A stretch of 34,842 nt of DNA from GCA-003244245 sp052390495 (GTDB lineage: Bacteria; Actinomycetota; Actinomycetes; Mycobacteriales; Pseudonocardiaceae). Under the pieces are notes generated by a model. It saw only the letters and a list, made by a program, of their open reading frames with translations, did no database searches and had not been told where the DNA came from. Within the stretch, counting starts at the first letter, position 1; every line of letters starts with the position of its first letter. Location: positions 1 to 34,842 of the forward strand of contig JBQTGW010000275.1 in the NCBI GenBank assembly GCA_052390495.1. Reading direction: 5' to 3'. Shown here piece by piece: positions 23,428-31,031 of this stretch. The position numbers and the translations under genes were made by a program.

Positions 23428-23612
23428 TGATCAAGCCGGATGAGATCCAGCAGATCCCGGGAAACCTGGACGCCCTAGCGGTGCACGCGGCCACACTGAA
23501 AGCCACCGGAGCTGGCTTCGCCGAAACAGGCAACCAGGTGCACCTCACCTTCCAGGGGCTGGCGCCGCACTACATCACATCGCCCCCGAGGCAACGACCG
23601 CCTCGTGGCTGA
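23427..23612 (+). pseudogene. truncated N-terminus of a second T7SS polymorphic toxin
   Basis: 61 codons: IKPDEIQQIPGNLDALAVHA, aligning with the start of the 733-residue toxin (INPAGIPRIPGNMEILAQHA) through to LAPHY/LAGVYH. There the frame is lost: the next expected residues (APEA, then TTAS) are found in another frame at about 23582-23603, and the frame soon ends. The roughly 470 residues of helical domain, hydrophobic segment and linker present in cassette 1 are missing. The fragment retains the part that would pair with the DUF6507 protein. Confidence 0.75.
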
Positions 23613-24024
23613 GGCTCAGAGCGAGGGTTTGAACCTCGACCCAGACCGCGTGGTCGAGATTGGCAAGGATCCGAGCGGACGATTCATCTGGCTCGAGGAA
23701 GGCGGCGTCAACCCACGTACCGGTAAGGAAGCCGGCCTTCAACACATCACCAACGAGCACGGCGACGACTTCGCACGCCAAGGAGTTGCCCAGGAGGATA
23801 TTGCCCAACTAGTTCACGAGGCGGCAACGCGCGGTGAGTACACCGGGCGGTTCCAAGGACGCCCTCCGGGCAGGCCAATCTTCGCTGTGGAGTACCATGG
23901 GGAGACGAAGTACATCGCTGTTTCGATTGGCAAGAACGGGTACATCGTGGGTGCCAACCCTGTCAGCCCGACCAGCGGGCGGATTGATCCGAACTTCGGC
24001 CGTCCCGGATATCGAGGATGGTAA
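23605..24024 (+). CDS. displaced toxin module, BECR-type (barnase/EndoU/ColicinE5-D/RelE-like) nuclease
   Basis: 139 codons from a GTG at 23605 with no convincing ribosome site, overlapping the end of the truncated toxin N-terminus in a different frame. AGLQHITNEHGDDFARQGV, RPIFAVEYHGETKYIAVSIG and KNGYIVGANP are typical of the small CdiA-C/BECR-fold RNase tips of polymorphic toxins, with His residues early and a beta-sheet end. It has lost its export domain. It could be a silent donor cassette for recombination with the cassette 1 toxin or simply debris. An intact candidate immunity gene follows after 4 bases. Confidence 0.65.
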   Translation: MAEAQSEGLNLDPDRVVEIGKDPSGRFIWLEEGGVNPRTGKEAGLQHITNEHGDDFARQGVAQEDIAQLVHEAATRGEYTGRFQGRPPGRPIFAVEYHGETKYIAVSIGKNGYIVGANPVSPTSGRIDPNFGRPGYRGW

Positions 24025-24028
24025 GAGA

Positions 24029-24394
24029 ATGACGAACAGAATTCCGCCACTGCTGTCGGTGACCGTCTCCCCAGAATGGGACTCCTACCCGCTCTGGTTC
24101 GAGTACTCACGAGAGGAGCCGAGGGAGAACTTGCCCGTTGAGGTTCTCAATGATTACGGGGTCGACCCCTCGCTTGTTGCGTCTATCGAAGCGTGGGACG
24201 AAGAGTACCAATCGGTGTTTAATCGAGACGATCCCGACGACTCCGGATTCAGCGACGAGACCGAAACAAACTTGTGGATCTCCCAGGGTGTTGAGCTCAC
24301 CAAGCGTCTGTCGACGCAGCTACCGCCAGGCGTGGACGTCTTATTTCGCAAAGTCGGGCGCGAAGTCCGTTTCACATCTCCCAACCCCTGGTAG
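24029..24394 (+). CDS. candidate immunity protein for the BECR-type toxin
   Basis: 121 residues, acidic (EAWDEEYQSVFNRDDPDDSG), no membrane helix or signal. GAGG lies 13 bases before ATG 24029. It starts 4 bases after the toxin module, the usual place of the cognate immunity gene. ISQGVELTKRLSTQLPPGVD is a feature of several small immunity-type proteins, but I do not recognise a named family. The reading frame is intact although the toxin upstream is not exportable, as expected for retained (orphan) immunity. Confidence 0.6.
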   Translation: MTNRIPPLLSVTVSPEWDSYPLWFEYSREEPRENLPVEVLNDYGVDPSLVASIEAWDEEYQSVFNRDDPDDSGFSDETETNLWISQGVELTKRLSTQLPPGVDVLFRKVGREVRFTSPNPW

Positions 24395-24423
24395 CGAAGA
24401 CGCAACCAGGCGATACAAGGAAT

Positions 24424-24844
24424 TTGGATCAGAACACGATGGCCTTCGTGCAGCGTATAATTGATGACGAGCGTGAGATGATCGCATTGTCTGGTATCCG
24501 TGACGAGTGGTCCCCTCGGCGCTGGCCGTCAGCTACGGAAACATCTGCGGCGATCCGAGAGTATCTCTCTGACGAGTCAATCGGTACAATGCTGGCACAT
24601 GCCGATCTCAAGGCAAATAACTTCGACAGGGCCGACTTCACAGGAGCGGATCTCACGGGATGCGATCTCGACTCGGCGTCGCTGCCAGACGCCGTCCTGG
24701 CCGACGCAACACTCGGTGATGCGCGAGGACTCGTCTCCGGCCCGGTGGTCGTTCAGGTCGAACCAGAACGCCACGTGCTGGGAGGGCACGGAACTGCAAC
24801 GGTGGTTCACCGAGCACGACGCAACAGTCGAGTTTCGGACGTAA
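24424..24844 (+). pseudogene. pentapeptide-repeat protein, frameshifted by one base
   Basis: The first frame encodes about 118 residues, including ADLKANNFDRADFTGADLTG and continuing pentapeptides, then GPVVVQVEPERHVL. After base 24778 the family-like ending GTELQRWFTEHDATVEF continues only in the +1 frame and stops at 24844. The run CTGGGAGGG has one G too many relative to the expected CTGGAGGG. The intended ending is supported by the next fragment (GPVVVSLEPSRVSL, then GKELEQWFSDQGAEIRV). The start is TTG 24424 or ATG 24439. Probably an immunity gene from an earlier toxin tip, or a sequencing error in a G-run. Confidence 0.65.
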
Positions 24845-24869
24845 CTGGCAGCTAGTGAAAGGGACTGAG

Positions 24870-25143
24870 ATGGCGGCGACTACCTATTACGCGCGCCTCG
24901 CTCCGGGGCGAACCCGGGAGAATCCAAGGCGCAAGCGACCTCGAATCAGCACATCTCAATGATGCCGTGCTCGCCGGAACAGTCCTGACCAGCGCTACCG
25001 GAGGCGTGTTCGGCCCTGTGGTGGTCAGCCTAGAGCCAAGTCGGGTCTCGCTGGACGGAAAAGAACTCGAACAATGGTTCAGCGACCAAGGAGCCGAGAT
25101 CCGCGTCTACCCTCACACCCACGGCTCGGTGGCTCGATCCTGA
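24870..25143 (+). pseudogene. second decayed pentapeptide/immunity gene fragment
   Basis: ATG 24870 (AAAGGG upstream) begins MAATTYYARL, but this frame stops at 24960-24962. The frame ending at 25141-25143 carries GASDLESAHLNDAVLAGTVL, GPVVVSLEPSRVSL and KELEQWFSDQGAEIRV, which parallel the end of the gene at 24424. So one gene is present with at least one frameshift between about 24880 and 24920 and a shortened pentapeptide region. It is convergent with the DUF6177 remnant at 25165. Confidence 0.6.
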
Positions 25144-25164
25144 TCCTGGCCAGTGACCGACCGG

Positions 25165-25548
25165 CTACCCGGGCGCGGTGTCGCTACCGAAGTGCTGCAG
25201 GACCGTACGGAACTGCGTGAAGGGGTTGGCTTCTGGGGAATCGGTGCGGATCCAGCAGGCCGGGTTTCGGTCGGATCCGAGGAGGCTTGCCGACCCTGCC
25301 GGCACGGACCGGGCGATGCCCAGCAGCCGCTGCACCTCACCGGGAACCTGCACCAGGCTCGGGCCCTCGACCGTCACCAGCGGCGCACCAGTGTCGTCGC
25401 AGAGCTGGACCAGCCCGCCTCGCTCGATCGGCCGCACCCGCAGCTGCGGCCCGGCCGCGAGGAGGGCGGTGAGCGTGGCCGCGACGTCCGGCTGCTCTCG
25501 GCACAGTGCGATCACGTCCACCGTCATTGCGATCACGTCCACCGTCAT
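25165..25548 (-). CDS. internally deleted DUF6177-type protein
   Basis: 127 residues from ATG 25548 (or 120 from ATG 25527). The N-terminal 75 residues (TVDVIALCREQPDVAATLTA, SLVQVPGEVQRLLGIA) match the small protein at 15905-16255. The last 28 (ACWIRTDSPEANPFTQF, then RTVLQHFG) match the end of the protein at 14964-15920 (ACWCRLDYGPDRPYELL, TAVLQHFG). So the middle of a longer protein, about 250-300 residues, is missing in frame. The 21-bp start region is duplicated (MTVDVIA twice). The start overlaps the stop of the GGDEF-EAL gene (ATGA). It is probably a relic of a second ESX core. Confidence 0.65.
   Translation of the reverse strand: MTVDVIAMTVDVIALCREQPDVAATLTALLAAGPQLRVRPIERGGLVQLCDDTGAPLVTVEGPSLVQVPGEVQRLLGIARSVPAGSASLLGSDRNPACWIRTDSPEANPFTQFRTVLQHFGSDTAPG
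25507..25548. repeat. 21-bp exact tandem duplication over the start of the DUF6177 relative
   Basis: Bases 25507-25527 and 25528-25548 are identical; each encodes ATG and the residues MTVDVIA. The copy nearer the GGDEF-EAL gene supplies the ATGA overlap that links the two genes. Confidence 0.95.
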
Positions 25549-27689
25549 GACGAGTGCTGCTCACCGGTGAGCAGGCCGGTGAGCTTGTCAGGCGGCACCG
25601 GGGGGCCGAACTGCACCCCGCGGGCGATGTCCGCGCCAGCGCAACGCCACCAGTCGGTCTGCGCCGCAGTATCCACCTCGGGGACGATCACGGTGGCGCC
25701 GACGCTGTGCACCAGCGGGATGGCCTGCCGAACCGCATGGGTCACCACGGAGTCGTCCCCGGGGTGGCGCGCCACCCTGGCAACCGTCGACGGGGCGATC
25801 TCCACGGCCACCACCGGCAGATCCTCCAGGTAGGCCAGGTATCCGACGGGCCCGGCCGCAGCGCCCAGCAGCACCACACCGGCCCCCAGGTCAGCCAGCA
25901 CATGCACGTTGTCCACCACGTCGCCACGTTCACCGGCTAGCGTCACCAGCGGCATCCCGACCCGCAACTGCCCGGCAGGCACGCCGGTAGCCGCCAGCGC
26001 GGCGTTCACGATCCTGACGAGATCAGGGTCCTGGCTCAGGCACGGGGTGAGATCGACGCGCAGCAGCGGCGTGGCCTCGCCGAGCGACGTGCTCCACCGG
26101 GCCAACTCGGTGCAGGCCTCCTGCAGCATCCAGCGCCCGATGGATGTCACCAGCCCGGTCTTCCCGGCCAGTGCGAGACAGTCCGGGTGAGTCAGCGCCG
26201 TCCCATCGGTCCGGTCCCAGCGCAACAGCGCCTGCACGGCCACCACCCGCCCAGTCTGCAGGGAGTGCACCGGCTGGTACTCGAGACTGACCTCGCCGTT
26301 CTCATGTGCTCCCGGCATCTGGGCGGCAAGCCGGTACTGGCCCCGCTCCCGCGCGTCGGCGTCGGCGTCGTAGAGACCCCACTGACCGCGCCCGCTGCGC
26401 TTGACCCGATGCAGGGTGGCGTCCGCAGCGCGGACCAGCTCACCGGGTGAGACCCCGCCAGCTTGGCGGTGCACGACGCCGACGCACGCCGAGACGGCGA
26501 TCCCGCGCTCACCCAGGTACACGGGCTCAGCAAGCTCGGTGTTGATGTTCGCGGCGAGCACCCCCGGATCGGGAGTCTGCGGGCCGTCCTCGATCAGAAT
26601 CGCGAAGTCGTCGTTCCCCATCCGGGCCACCATCGCCCGTTCCCCGCTGACGAGGCTGCGCAGCCGGCCCGCGACCGAACACAACAGTCGTTCACCGCTG
26701 GCCCTTCCGATCCCGTCATTGATCACCGAGAAACTGTCCAGATTCACCCGGTACACCGTGACCTCGGCCGATGGATTGGCGGACTCCAGCACATCCTGCA
26801 ACCGGGACATGAAGTAATGCTCATTGGGCAGCTTGGTGAGCTTGTCGTGCAGCGCCTGGTCGGAAAGCTCCTGCTGCAGCAGCTGGATCTCGGTGAAATC
26901 CTCCACGATCGTGATGTGGTGGGTGGGCACCCCGTCCGCATCACGCAGCAGCGAGGCCGCGAGGTAAATCCAGGCGACCTCGCCGTCGGGACCGGTGAGT
27001 CGGCGCCGACGGCGGAAGCGGCGCAGCTCCCCTTCGGTGAGCTTGCGGTACTCCTCGCGCAGGGCGATGTCGTGCTGCGCGTGCAGTAGCTCCAACAGCT
27101 TGACGCCTACCAGATCCGCCACGGGATGGCGGACGAAGTCGGCGAACGCCTTGTTCACGTCGACCAGAGCGCCGCCGAGATCGCTGATCACGATACCCAC
27201 CGCCGAGGCGGAGAACACTTCCCGGAATCGCGCCTCGCTGACCCGCAACCCACGCTCAGCGGCCCGCTTGGCATTGAGCAGCGCCTGGTTGACCAGCACC
27301 TGCTCGTCGAAGGTGTGCTGGCGCAGCGCCTCGGCGTACCCGTCGGCCAGCGCCCCGAGCATCTTGAGCACGGCAGCGTCGAGGCCGTCAGTGCGTTGCA
27401 GGGCCGTCAGCCGACACAGGCCGAACCCCAGGATCTCGATACTGCGTCCCAGGCTGTGTGGCCCGGTGAAGTGGTGGTCGACCAAGATGGCGGCAACGTC
27501 GGCCGCGGCCCGCTCGTCGATCTGTGGCGCGGCCACGGCGGACATCAGGCGGTCGATCAGCCCGGCCAGCAGCCGCTCGACCTCCTCACCTGACATCGGC
27601 AGGTAGGCGGTACGGCTCACGACCGCAGCCCAGGCCTGCGCCAGCTCAGCTACGGTCAGACGGCCCGGCCGCGAGGATGCGGGACTCAT
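25545..27689 (-). CDS. PAS-GGDEF-EAL protein with degenerate catalytic motifs
   Basis: 714 residues. An N-terminal helical domain (about 1-150) precedes a PAS domain (about 155-270, FREVFSASAVGIVISDLGGA, then VEDFTEI). The GGDEF domain follows (about 285-440), where the signature reads GNDDF (358-362, VARMGNDDFAIL). The EAL domain (about 455-705) has QAL (486-488, VVAVQALLRW), and the DDFGTG motif is replaced by DLGAG. Loss of the EAL Glu and the catalytic Asp pair argues against phosphodiesterase activity, and GNDDF argues against cyclase activity, so it is more likely a c-di-GMP-binding or signalling scaffold. No membrane helix was seen. Coupled to the DUF574 gene and to the DUF6177 relative by ATGA overlaps. 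Confidence 0.88.
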   Translation of the reverse strand: MSPASSRPGRLTVAELAQAWAAVVSRTAYLPMSGEEVERLLAGLIDRLMSAVAAPQIDERAAADVAAILVDHHFTGPHSLGRSIEILGFGLCRLTALQRTDGLDAAVLKMLGALADGYAEALRQHTFDEQVLVNQALLNAKRAAERGLRVSEARFREVFSASAVGIVISDLGGALVDVNKAFADFVRHPVADLVGVKLLELLHAQHDIALREEYRKLTEGELRRFRRRRRLTGPDGEVAWIYLAASLLRDADGVPTHHITIVEDFTEIQLLQQELSDQALHDKLTKLPNEHYFMSRLQDVLESANPSAEVTVYRVNLDSFSVINDGIGRASGERLLCSVAGRLRSLVSGERAMVARMGNDDFAILIEDGPQTPDPGVLAANINTELAEPVYLGERGIAVSACVGVVHRQAGGVSPGELVRAADATLHRVKRSGRGQWGLYDADADARERGQYRLAAQMPGAHENGEVSLEYQPVHSLQTGRVVAVQALLRWDRTDGTALTHPDCLALAGKTGLVTSIGRWMLQEACTELARWSTSLGEATPLLRVDLTPCLSQDPDLVRIVNAALAATGVPAGQLRVGMPLVTLAGERGDVVDNVHVLADLGAGVVLLGAAAGPVGYLAYLEDLPVVAVEIAPSTVARVARHPGDDSVVTHAVRQAIPLVHSVGATVIVPEVDTAAQTDWWRCAGADIARGVQFGPPVPPDKLTGLLTGEQHSS

Positions 27690-28504
27690 GGATGCGCGCG
27701 CTTGACGCCCACACCGGCCAGAACCTGATCCCGTTCTGGAAGGTCACCGCCATCACCGAGGGAACGGGGACGCCATTCGGCAACACTGACCAACCCGGGC
27801 TCCAGGAGCTCGAAGCCGGTGAACAGCTCGGCGATCTGCGCCCTGCTGCGCGGGTGGATCGGGCTTTTGCTGCCTTTCATCACCTCGACCAGGGCATCCA
27901 TCTCGGCCGCGGCGGAGTCTGCGGTGAGGTGGGACAACGCCAGGTAGCTGCCTGGTGCAAGGGCCGCCCGGTATCGGCCGAGCAGCCCCACCGGGTCCGC
28001 TTCGTCCGCGACGAAGTGGGCCGCGCACACCATCAGCAGCCCCAGCGGCTGATCGAGGTCGAGCAACCGCTGGGTCGTCGGGGAGGCCATGATGCTGTCC
28101 GGATCACGCAGATCGGCCAGTACGACGCCGGCCCGATCGTTGCCCTCGAGGATGAGCTCGCAGTGCGCAACGGCAACCGGATCGTGGTCCACGTACACCA
28201 CCCGGGCACCCGGGTCGGCCCGCTGCGCGATCTCGTGCACATTGCCGACGGTGGGGATTCCTGAGCCGAGGTCGAGGAACTGCCGTACCCCGGCGGCGCT
28301 CAGCTCCAGCACCACTCTGCGTAAGAACGCGCGGTTCAGCCGCGCAATGTCCCAGCACCCCGGATGCGCCCCGCTGACCCGGGCGGCCAGTCTGCGGTCG
28401 GCATCGAAGTTGTGCCCTCCGCCCAGCAGGTAGTCATACATTCGCGCGGCACTGGGTCGCGAGACGTCCAGACCCTCCGGAACCCAGCTCGGCACGTCAC
28501 TCAC
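27686..28504 (-). CDS. DUF574-type SAM-dependent methyltransferase (Methyltransf_19)
   Basis: 272 residues. SRPSAARMYDYLLGGGHNFD, with the following ADR, is the hallmark opening of the large actinobacterial DUF574/PF04672 family. FLDLGSGIPTVGNVHEIAQ is motif I, VVYVDHDPVAVAHCE the acidic motif II, and PLGLLMVCAAHFVAD a later block. The C-terminus has TGFELLEPGLVSVAEWRP. The family is multi-copy in Streptomyces-like genomes and its substrates are unknown. Its TGA overlaps the GGDEF-EAL start (ATGA), so it is the first gene of a three-gene operon. It is divergent from the phosphodiester glycosidase gene across 221 bases. Confidence 0.92.
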   Translation of the reverse strand: MSDVPSWVPEGLDVSRPSAARMYDYLLGGGHNFDADRRLAARVSGAHPGCWDIARLNRAFLRRVVLELSAAGVRQFLDLGSGIPTVGNVHEIAQRADPGARVVYVDHDPVAVAHCELILEGNDRAGVVLADLRDPDSIMASPTTQRLLDLDQPLGLLMVCAAHFVADEADPVGLLGRYRAALAPGSYLALSHLTADSAAAEMDALVEVMKGSKSPIHPRSRAQIAELFTGFELLEPGLVSVAEWRPRSLGDGGDLPERDQVLAGVGVKRAHP

Positions 28505-28725
28505 CGCTCGCCCCTCGCTACTGCATCGACATGGGTACGACCGCTGAGGGTACTGGCGCAGTCAGGTGCTCGCACCGCTGGCAGGGGGGTGAGCACCGAG
28601 CCAGCCCTCGCCTGCGGAGAAGTAAAGCCCCTCGATAGGTGAGTGGCACCTGATCAGGGCGCTTCTCTTGACCATTGCTGACTCGTTCGACGCAATGAGG
28701 CATACGCCGAGGGGGGAGCTGGGGG

Positions 28726-29964
28726 ATGCGGGCGATCACGGGGGCGTTCCATGCGGTGTTGCTGGCGTCGCTGTTCGGGGTGCTGTTGGCTCCGTCCGCA
28801 GCGAACCAGCCGAGCCCACCGCCGACACCGCCGAAGGAACAGGCACTCGCGGAACTGCTGCCCGTCCAGCTGATCGCCAAGGGAGTGACCCACCGCGAGT
28901 TCACCACCACTACCACCGACGCGGCGGGCCGGGTGCGCGGTGACGTCATCGAGGTCAACCTGGCCGATCCCGCAGTGCGCACCGATCTGCTCACTGCGGG
29001 GGCGGTGGCCGCGCGCAGCACGGTGAAACACATGGCCGACGCCCGCGACGCTGTGGCTGCCGTCAACGGCGATTTCTTCGATCTCGGGCGGACCAGTGCT
29101 CCCGCCGGGCCCGCGGTGGCCAGCGGCGACCCATTGAAAGCGGCGGTGCCGCAGGGCCGAAGGTTGGCGCCCACGGTCCCGGGTGCCGACGTGGAGTACG
29201 TGTTCCGGGTTGGTGCCGACCGCCGCGCCGCGATCGATCGGTTGGTCCTCGAAGCCTCTGCCACCAGCAGCCATGGCACGGTGCCCATAGTGGCGCTGAA
29301 CCAGTACGCGATCCCGGTCGGTGGGGTCGGCCTGTTCACCGCCGACTGGGGGGCGGCCAGCAGGGCCGGGTCGGTCTGCGGCTCGGACACCGACGCCGAC
29401 GCCGGGTGCGCGCTGGACATTATGGAAGTGCTGGTCCGCGACGGCGTGGTCGCCGCGGTCTCACCGCAGGCGGGCGGGGGTCAGCTCGCGGCTGCGGAGG
29501 TGGTGCTGCTCGGCCGGGACGGCGGCGCCGGTTTGCTGCGTTCACTACAGGTCGGGGACCCCGTGCAGGTGAACTATCAGCTGACACCGGAGAGCGGAGT
29601 TGCCCCCCGGTTCGCCGTCGGCGGCAGCCCGATCCTGCGCGACGGCGTGGCGGCCAGGCAGCTGGACGACTCCGCCCGCGCCCCCCGCAGCGGCGCCGCC
29701 GTCAGCGCGGACGGGCGGCGGATGTACCTGGTGACCGTCGACGGGCGGCAAGCCGCCAGCGTGGGGGCCACCCTCGCGGAGTTCGCCGGGCTGCTCCGCC
29801 AGCTCGGCGGGGACGACGGGATGAACCTCGACGGCGGTGGCTCCTCGACGCTGGTCTACCGCAAGCCCGGCGAGCAGCAAGTGACCATCGTCAACAGCCC
29901 ATCAGACGCCACACCGCGGATGGTCCCCAACGGCATCGGGGTATTCAGCAGTAGACCGAAGTGA
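28726..29964 (+). CDS. secreted phosphodiester glycosidase (NAGPA-domain) protein
   Basis: 412 residues. Signal peptide 1-27 (AVLLASLFGVLLAPSAANQP), then a Pro-rich spacer. The NAGPA-type domain has AAVNGDFFDLG near residue 112, FAVGGSPILRDG, and the closing MNLDGGGSSTLVYR, the conserved pattern of phosphodiester glycosidases (relatives of the GlcNAc-1-phosphodiester uncovering enzyme). CGSDTDADAGC may form a disulfide. It acts outside the membrane, possibly trimming glycan phosphodiesters. Start ATG 28726 follows a GGGGGGAGC stretch. A possible -35 (TTGACC, 28668) lacks a good -10. It stands alone, divergent from the DUF574 operon. Confidence 0.88.
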   Translation: MRAITGAFHAVLLASLFGVLLAPSAANQPSPPPTPPKEQALAELLPVQLIAKGVTHREFTTTTTDAAGRVRGDVIEVNLADPAVRTDLLTAGAVAARSTVKHMADARDAVAAVNGDFFDLGRTSAPAGPAVASGDPLKAAVPQGRRLAPTVPGADVEYVFRVGADRRAAIDRLVLEASATSSHGTVPIVALNQYAIPVGGVGLFTADWGAASRAGSVCGSDTDADAGCALDIMEVLVRDGVVAAVSPQAGGGQLAAAEVVLLGRDGGAGLLRSLQVGDPVQVNYQLTPESGVAPRFAVGGSPILRDGVAARQLDDSARAPRSGAAVSADGRRMYLVTVDGRQAASVGATLAEFAGLLRQLGGDDGMNLDGGGSSTLVYRKPGEQQVTIVNSPSDATPRMVPNGIGVFSSRPK

Positions 29965-30008
29965 GCTCACCTGCAAGCGCCCGGCGGTCGGGGGACGGCT
30001 ACTTCTGA

Positions 30009-30569
30009 TCATCGTTTGTGTGGCATGACCAACTCGGTCATGTCGATGGTCAACGGCCACGGCTCGGTGAGCTCGGCCTTCTCGCCGGGCGCGAGCTCAC
30101 GGTCGAGGACGTAGCTGCCGGTAGCCGGGGCGAGGTGGTGGCAGAACAACCTCGGCTCGGCCTCGATCCGCCAGTAGAACGGGATGCCCTGTTCGGCGTA
30201 GACCGCCGGTTTGGTGATCCGGTCAAGCGTCACCGACGACGGCGAGACGATCTCGACGGCGAGCAGCACACCACCCGGGTCATAGCCGTGGTCGTGGAAC
30301 GCCGTGTTTCGGTACACCACCACGAGATCCGGCACATAGAGCCGACGCAGCCCGACATGCACGCCAACGTTCTGCAGGATGTACACGTCGTCCGGCGCGG
30401 TTACCGACAGCGCCCGGTCCACCGCACGCACTTCCCAGCTGTGATCGTCACTCGGTGGCGGAACCACCAGCACCACCCCGTCATGTAACTCGCGGCGCAG
30501 GCCGTCATCCGGTTCGTAGGCCAGGTCGGCAGCGGTGAGGAGACCGGTCGTGGTCAACGGTGCGCCCAC
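30009..30569 (-). CDS. Uma2-family (DUF820) PD-(D/E)XK nuclease-fold protein
   Basis: 186 residues from GTG 30569 with GGAGG seven bases upstream. YEPDDGLRRELHDGVVLVVP is the typical opening. VPDLVVVYRNTAF, LLAVEIVSPSSVTLDRITKP and YAEQGIPFYWRIE are the Uma2 core, with Asp, Glu and Lys in the PD-(D/E)XK positions. Such proteins are very common in actinobacteria and cyanobacteria, and their biological role is unclear (often called putative restriction endonucleases). No methylase partner is near. Convergent with the glycosidase gene across 44 bases. Confidence 0.9.
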   Translation of the reverse strand: MGAPLTTTGLLTAADLAYEPDDGLRRELHDGVVLVVPPPSDDHSWEVRAVDRALSVTAPDDVYILQNVGVHVGLRRLYVPDLVVVYRNTAFHDHGYDPGGVLLAVEIVSPSSVTLDRITKPAVYAEQGIPFYWRIEAEPRLFCHHLAPATGSYVLDRELAPGEKAELTEPWPLTIDMTELVMPHKR

Positions 30570-30696
30570 TGTAGTACCTCCGCTTCACGGCGTGCTCCCA
30601 TCCTACTGAGCCCGTGGCGGGTAACTCGAAGCCGCGCAGCTCGGCGTGGTCGAGCAGCCGCTTGGCGATCACCAGGTCCGGGCTGTCGGTGCTCAC
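30505..30696 (-). pseudogene. short remnant of a small conserved actinobacterial protein
   Basis: GTG 30696 opens STDSPDLVIAKRLLDHAELR, followed by GFELP, a start I associate with small (about 65-75 residue) hypothetical proteins of actinobacteria. After about residue 24 the sequence no longer resembles them and the frame runs on across the Uma2 ribosome site to 30505. It is probably truncated by a deletion near 30620. Low certainty. Confidence 0.35.
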
Positions 30697-31031
30697 CGGT
30701 CAACGCTTCCGGGCTGGGCGGGGGTCGGGGGTGAGCAACGCACAGGGACCCTGACCGACCGCCGTCGACGCGGTGGGGGTGACACCGGAGGACGCCGACC
30801 GGTCAGGGTGTGGCCCGGTCGGCCACCTGGGGGGAGGAAGGTGGCGGGCCGGGGGATCGGGGAAAGAGTCATCACAAAGAACACGCGGCCGACAGTGGCC
30901 TTCGGCCGGTACCAGATCAGGGTCGTATGCAGATCTGAATAGCGCTCCGAGGGTGGAGTGATCGTCGGTATGGTGCCGCGTGACACCGGAGCGTTCACCC
31001 GTTCGCTCCCACGTGAGGTGAGGGGATTGTC
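30697..31031. other. 335-bp intergenic region before the XRE-type gene
   Basis: No gene recognised. It holds the palindrome CAGATCTG (30930-30937), with a related CAGATC about 17 bases before it, which could be an operator for the XRE-type regulator. A GGCCGACAGTGGCCTTCGGCC dyad lies near 30889. Either might bind the broken regulator or belong to its promoter; no clear -10/-35 pair. Confidence 0.3.
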
